From Meiothermus cerbereus DSM 11376 (GTDB lineage: Bacteria; Deinococcota; Deinococci; Deinococcales; Thermaceae), in contig NZ_JHVI01000013.1 of the NCBI RefSeq assembly GCF_000620065.1, forward strand, positions 1 to 64,000: DNA of 64,000 nt, in the 5' to 3' direction. The notes under the pieces were generated by a model that saw nothing but the letters and a program-made list of their open reading frames with translations, searched no databases and was not told the origin of the DNA. Position numbers and translations under genes: made by a program. Shown one piece after another: positions 60,546 to 64,000 of the stretch. How positions within the stretch are numbered: position 1 is the first letter of the stretch; each line of letters opens with the position of its first letter.

Positions 60546-61756
60546 GGGTTTTTATACTGTTCCCCCTGGCAATGTTACTGCTGGCAGGCTGTACACCTCC
60601 TGGCCCTTCGACGCAGGTATGTACCCCTGTTACTGAGCTGGGTAGCGTAACCGGTAGCCTCACACCTGTGAGCGCCCTAAAGGTGCTCGATCCCGACAAA
60701 ACCGAGGTGGCCCCCAGTCAGGTGGTGGTTACCGACAGCGCGTTTAACGCTAGCGCGGGCGATGTGCTGGTTAGTAACTGCAACGATGGCCTGTTGCGCA
60801 AAGTTAAGAGTGTCTCTAGTCAGTCTGTCGCAAGCGGTGGGGTTTCCAGCCAGGCGGTGCGGAAAGTGTATATCCAGACTGAGGAAGCCACCCTCGAGGA
60901 CGCCATTGCTTCAGGCGATGTGAGCCTCGAGACCGACCTGACCATCGGCGAGGCCAACATGGTGCAGGCTTTGGATGGGGTGAGCGTGCAAGATTTCACC
61001 GGGCGCATCAACCTAACCAACGTCAAGTTCGACATCCCGGGTGTTCCCGGCGGGAGCATCACCCTCAATGGCTTTATCGAGCAGACCCTCAAACCCAGCT
61101 TCAACCTGAAGATTAGCAGCGGCAGCGTGGAGGTGTTCAGGGCCAGTATGAGCGGCACGCTCAAGTCCTCCATTACCGCCACCATCCAGGCCAACGCCAG
61201 CTACAGCCCTTTTAGCCTGAACAAAGAGCTGGCCTCCTGGAACATCAAGCGGGCCTTCCTGGTGGGCAGTGTGCCTGTGGTGGTGGTCTTGCAGCCCAAG
61301 CTGATTGCCGGGGTGAGCAGCAACGCCAGCGGCAAAGTAACGGTGCAGGTGGGCATTGCCCCTACCTTTACCACCAACCTCCAGCTCGACTACGACCGCA
61401 GCCGCACCACCAACGGCGGGTGGAACAACACCTTTAGCGCCAATTTTGCCCTTAATCCCACCTTCAACTACTCGGTTCCGGTGCAGGGTGCGGGCAATGC
61501 CTTCGCGGGGCTGGCCATGGACATCAAGTTTTATGGCGTGGCGGGGCCCAGCCTCGAGGCCAAGCCTTTCATCAACCTGACCCTAAACGGCAATAACGGC
61601 TCGGCGGCCCTCAAAACCGGCATCAACGGTAAAAGCAAGGTCGAGGCCGGATTCAAGGTGCTGGGCAAGGGCCTCGAGACCAGCTACGACGGGCCCAGCA
61701 TCGAGCAGGCCCGCACTTTTAGCTGTCAGGCCCCCAACAAATGTACCGCCAACTGA
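60542..61756 (+). CDS. Lipoprotein of unknown function
   Basis: The 404-residue product begins with a lipoprotein signal (MRVFILFPLAMLLLAGC) and is otherwise Ser/Asn/Val-rich with alternating beta patterns (NLTNVKFDIPGVPGGSITLN, LKSSITATIQANASYS, KVTVQVGIAPTFTTNLQLDY). I do not recognise a family. Two Cys pairs (early VCTPV and VSNCND; late FSCQAPNKC) may form disulfides. Its ATG overlaps the previous stop (ATGA), so the two lipoproteins are one operon and probably interact at the cell surface. Confidence 0.78.
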   Translation: MRVFILFPLAMLLLAGCTPPGPSTQVCTPVTELGSVTGSLTPVSALKVLDPDKTEVAPSQVVVTDSAFNASAGDVLVSNCNDGLLRKVKSVSSQSVASGGVSSQAVRKVYIQTEEATLEDAIASGDVSLETDLTIGEANMVQALDGVSVQDFTGRINLTNVKFDIPGVPGGSITLNGFIEQTLKPSFNLKISSGSVEVFRASMSGTLKSSITATIQANASYSPFSLNKELASWNIKRAFLVGSVPVVVVLQPKLIAGVSSNASGKVTVQVGIAPTFTTNLQLDYDRSRTTNGGWNNTFSANFALNPTFNYSVPVQGAGNAFAGLAMDIKFYGVAGPSLEAKPFINLTLNGNNGSAALKTGINGKSKVEAGFKVLGKGLETSYDGPSIEQARTFSCQAPNKCTAN

Positions 61757-61789
61757 AGATAAAACCCTCTGGGGTGGGGGCCAGGGCGG

Positions 61790-61824
61790 TTGCACTTTGC
61801 GCCTCTAGGCCGCAAAATACCCAG
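61790..61824 (+). promoter_or_regulatory. tgt promoter, leaderless
   Basis: TTGCAC (61790-61795), a 17-bp spacer and CAAAAT (61813-61818) are followed by 6 nt and GTG 61825. The spacing fits transcription starting at the GTG itself. Confidence 0.55.
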
Positions 61825-62976
61825 GTGTTCGAATTTGCCATCACCGCCCAGTCTGGTCGGGCCCGCACTGGGCTTTTTCACACCCCCCACGGCGTGGTGC
61901 AAACCCCAGTCTTTATGCCGGTGGGCACCCAGGGCAGCGTGAAGGGAATCTCGCCCCAGGAACTCAAGGCGATCGGCTCGCAGATTATCCTGGGCAACAC
62001 CTACCACCTGCTCCTCAGGCCCGGCCCCGAACGGGTGCGGGCCCTGGGCGGGCTGCACAGGTTCGCCGCTTACGACGGCCCCTGGCTCACCGACTCGGGC
62101 GGTTTCCAGGTGATGAGCCTGGGCGACCTGCGTAAAATCAGCGAGCAGGGCGTAACCTTCCGCAGCCACCTGAACGGCGACCTGATCGAGCTCACCCCCG
62201 AGTACAGCATCCAGGTGCAAGAAGCCCTGGGGGCCGACATCATCATGGCCTTCGACGAGTGTCCGCCCTACCCGGCCAGCCCGGAGTACCTGAAGGCTTC
62301 CATCGAGCGCACCCTGCGCTGGCTCGAGCGCAGCCTGAAAGCCAAAACCCGCCCCGACCAGGCCCTCTTTGCCATCGCCCAGGGCGGAGTTGATCTGGCG
62401 CTCCGTAAAGCCAGCGCAGAAGCAACGGTGGCCTTCGGCACCCCCGGTTTTGCCATTGGCGGCTTAGCGGTGGGGGAGCCCAAAGAGGGCATGTATCCGG
62501 CGGTGGAGCTTTCCACCCGGCTGCTGCCCGAAAATAAGCCCCGCTATCTGATGGGCGTGGGCCACCCCGAAGACCTGGTGGCCGCGGTGGCGCTGGGGGT
62601 GGATATGTTCGACTGCGTCTACCCCACCCGCACCGGGCGCTTCGGCTACGCCCTGGTGCCCGAAGGCCGGCTCAACCTCAAGCTCACCCGCTACCTCGAC
62701 GATCCCCAGCCCATCGACCTCGAGTGCGACTGCTACGCCTGCACCCACTACAGCCGGGCCTATCTGTGCCACCTGGTGCGGGCCGAGGAGATGCTGGCCC
62801 CCCGCATGATCTCGCTGCACAACCTGCGCTACCTGCACCGCCTGATGGAAAGCGCCCGGGAGGCCATTCGGGCAGGCAGTTACGGCGATTTCGCCCGGGA
62901 TTTTGCCCGAAGGCGCTTTGGGCTCGAGATCCCAGCGTGGTTCAGTAAGGCACTGGAAGCAGGCGGGCACTGGTAA
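61825..62976 (+). CDS. tgt: Queuine/preQ1 tRNA-ribosyltransferase
   Basis: The 383-residue enzyme exchanges guanine 34 for preQ1 in tRNAs with GUN anticodons. Conserved parts are GTQGSVKGISPQEL, GNTYHLLLRPG, WLTDSGGFQVMSLGDL (with the catalytic Asp), FDECPPYPA, the second Asp in GVDMFDCVYPTRTGRFGYAL (nucleophile region), and the zinc site CDCYAC with the later His. GTG 61825 is chosen from the promoter spacing and family N-terminus (FEFAITAQSG); the open frame to 61741 overlaps the lipoprotein gene. Confidence 0.93.
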   Translation: MFEFAITAQSGRARTGLFHTPHGVVQTPVFMPVGTQGSVKGISPQELKAIGSQIILGNTYHLLLRPGPERVRALGGLHRFAAYDGPWLTDSGGFQVMSLGDLRKISEQGVTFRSHLNGDLIELTPEYSIQVQEALGADIIMAFDECPPYPASPEYLKASIERTLRWLERSLKAKTRPDQALFAIAQGGVDLALRKASAEATVAFGTPGFAIGGLAVGEPKEGMYPAVELSTRLLPENKPRYLMGVGHPEDLVAAVALGVDMFDCVYPTRTGRFGYALVPEGRLNLKLTRYLDDPQPIDLECDCYACTHYSRAYLCHLVRAEEMLAPRMISLHNLRYLHRLMESAREAIRAGSYGDFARDFARRRFGLEIPAWFSKALEAGGHW

Positions 62977-62991
62977 GGTTATTCTGAAAAC

Positions 62992-64000
62992 GTGCATGAC
63001 GCGCTGGTGATCTACAAAGGCAAGCCCGCCCTGGCCCGCGGGGCCGGGGACAAGCTACTGCTCGAGCTGCCCTCGGGCGAGCGCCTCAGGGTGCGCCCTA
63101 AGGACGTTCTCCTGCTGCACCCCGGGCCTGCCCTTCTGCAGCTCAGCCCACCCCAGGGTGAGGTGGAGACAGCCTGGGCCCTGCTAGAAGGCCAGACCGT
63201 AAGCCTGCGGGAGCTGGCCGAACTGGTCTATGGCCAGTACACCCCCGAGGCAGCGTATGCTGCGTATCAACTGACCCAGAACGACCCGCGCTTTGTGCTG
63301 GAAGGAAGTGGGGCTCGAGCCCGTACCCAGGCTGAGCTAGAGGCCATCTTGAGGGATAAAAGGCACAAAGAAGAGCGTGAACAGGCCTTTTTGCAGGGTG
63401 TACAGCGGCTTAGGCAAAAAGCCCCGGCCCCGGAGGATGCCCCTCTCTTGGCCGAACTCCAGGCCCTGGCTTTGGGCAAGCGCAAGGAAAGCCCCGTGTT
63501 GCGGGCCCTGGGACATCCCGAAACACCGGAGAGCGCCCACCGCCTTCTGCTCGACCTGGGGGTCTTTCGCTACGAGAACCCGCACCCCCAGCGGCTAGGC
63601 CTCCGTCTCTTTCCACCCGAGTTAGCTATACCCCCTTTGCCGCCGGAGCAACGAACCGACCTCACCGCGCAGCTTGCTTACGCGATTGATGACCCCGGAA
63701 GCCAGGACCCAGACGACGCCATTTTCGTTGAGCCGGTTGCCTCAGGCTACCGTCTTTTGGTTCATGTGGCCGACGTGGCCGCCCTGGTAACCCCAGGTAG
63801 CCCGCTGGACCAGGAGGCCATGCGCCGAGGGGCCAACCTTTACCTGCCCGAAGGAACCATCCCCATGCTGCCTTTCGCCCTCACAGAGGCTTTAGGGCTG
63901 GGGCTAAAGGAGGTCTCCCCCGCCCTAACCTTCGAGTTGTGGCTCTCGAAGGAAGGCGAACTTTTGCAGCAAAGCGTCTACCCAAGCCTGGTGCGGGTGC
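62992..64000 (+). CDS. RNase II/R family exoribonuclease (cut by window edge)
   Basis: From GTG 62992 the frame is open to the window edge (336 codons). Residues about 225-335 contain the start of the RNB catalytic domain, AYAIDDPGSQDPDDAIFVEP (Asp cluster that binds Mg2+) and LLVHVADVAALVTPGSPLDQEA. The first 200 residues lack the usual cold-shock domains of RNase R and have an N-terminal region of unknown type, as in short RNB proteins. It lies 15 bp behind tgt; TATTCT at 62980-62985, 6 nt above the GTG, suggests its own leaderless start as well. Confidence 0.88.
   Translation, partial: MHDALVIYKGKPALARGAGDKLLLELPSGERLRVRPKDVLLLHPGPALLQLSPPQGEVETAWALLEGQTVSLRELAELVYGQYTPEAAYAAYQLTQNDPRFVLEGSGARARTQAELEAILRDKRHKEEREQAFLQGVQRLRQKAPAPEDAPLLAELQALALGKRKESPVLRALGHPETPESAHRLLLDLGVFRYENPHPQRLGLRLFPPELAIPPLPPEQRTDLTAQLAYAIDDPGSQDPDDAIFVEPVASGYRLLVHVADVAALVTPGSPLDQEAMRRGANLYLPEGTIPMLPFALTEALGLGLKEVSPALTFELWLSKEGELLQQSVYPSLVRV

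Overview
The window comes from a high-GC, non-photosynthetic bacterium that looks like Meiothermus or a close relative in the Thermales (Deinococcota). The reasons are the extreme abundance of CTCGAG inside genes, a LysN-type aminotransferase, a seven-gene Mrp antiporter, and many genes that start directly under a -10 box without a leader. The genus is inferred from these traits and from remembered protein similarities; no search was run.

Layout. 1-3.5 kb: start of an IS630-like transposase, an RluA-family pseudouridine synthase, and a tandem ATP-grasp ligase plus esterase. 3.6-9.4 kb (minus): complete mrpABCDEFG operon. 9.5-13 kb (minus): LysN-like aminotransferase, RES/Xre toxin-antitoxin with its operator, and dgt. 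13-16.4 kb: a cassette-like reductase followed by an attC-like hairpin, a small lipoprotein, a class V aminotransferase, and a decayed metal-protein fragment cut by a MITE. 16.4-26.5 kb (minus): UvrD-like helicase, hicB with a broken hicA, a Ser/Thr kinase with beta-propeller repeats, fmt, def, an EamA permease and a DUF1501/DUF1800 pair. 26.7-35.9 kb: birA-bioY, recG, an M16 peptidase pair, a CAP-domain secreted protein and a Gfo/Idh/MocA oxidoreductase. 35.9-41 kb (minus): a decayed restriction-modification island with a GIY-YIG/DEAD helicase, methylase pieces, a RAYT transposase carrying a REP palindrome, and a FitA/VapC module with a truncated toxin. 41.2-42.6 kb: a secreted protein of unknown function. 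42.5-53.1 kb: the most notable region, described below. 53.2-64 kb: amidohydrolase, VanW protein, diguanylate cyclase, plsY, a sulfite-oxidase-like protein with DUF190 and crcB, two lipoproteins, tgt and the start of an RNase II/R.

The 42.5-52.4 kb operon reads, in transcription order: suyA, suyB, slcC, comC, sugar-type binding protein, two permeases, an L-fucose-isomerase-like protein, a PfkB kinase and a LacD/YihT-type aldolase. A divergent GntR/FCD regulator sits at its head. The first four genes match the known sulfolactate module (SlcC and ComC convert (S)- to (R)-sulfolactate via sulfopyruvate; SuyAB releases sulfite and leaves pyruvate). The last three have the families expected for an isomerase-kinase-aldolase route for sulfoquinovose (sulfo-EMP type). 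I infer that one operon imports sulfoquinovose, or a glycoside of it, and carries it to DHAP, pyruvate and sulfite. The sulfolactaldehyde dehydrogenase and the transporter ATPase are not in the window.

A palindromic operator over the operon promoter (52365-52382) recurs, with 16 of 18 bases identical, over the promoter of the Gfo/Idh/MocA gene 17 kb away (34697-34714). This suggests that gene belongs to the same regulon. A plausible role is an NAD-dependent sulfoquinovosidase of the oxidoreductase-like type.

Mobile DNA: three near-identical copies of a 155-bp MITE (16073, 28394, 53218) and two copies of a second family (about 16271 and 23992). No CRISPR array, rRNA or tRNA was seen.
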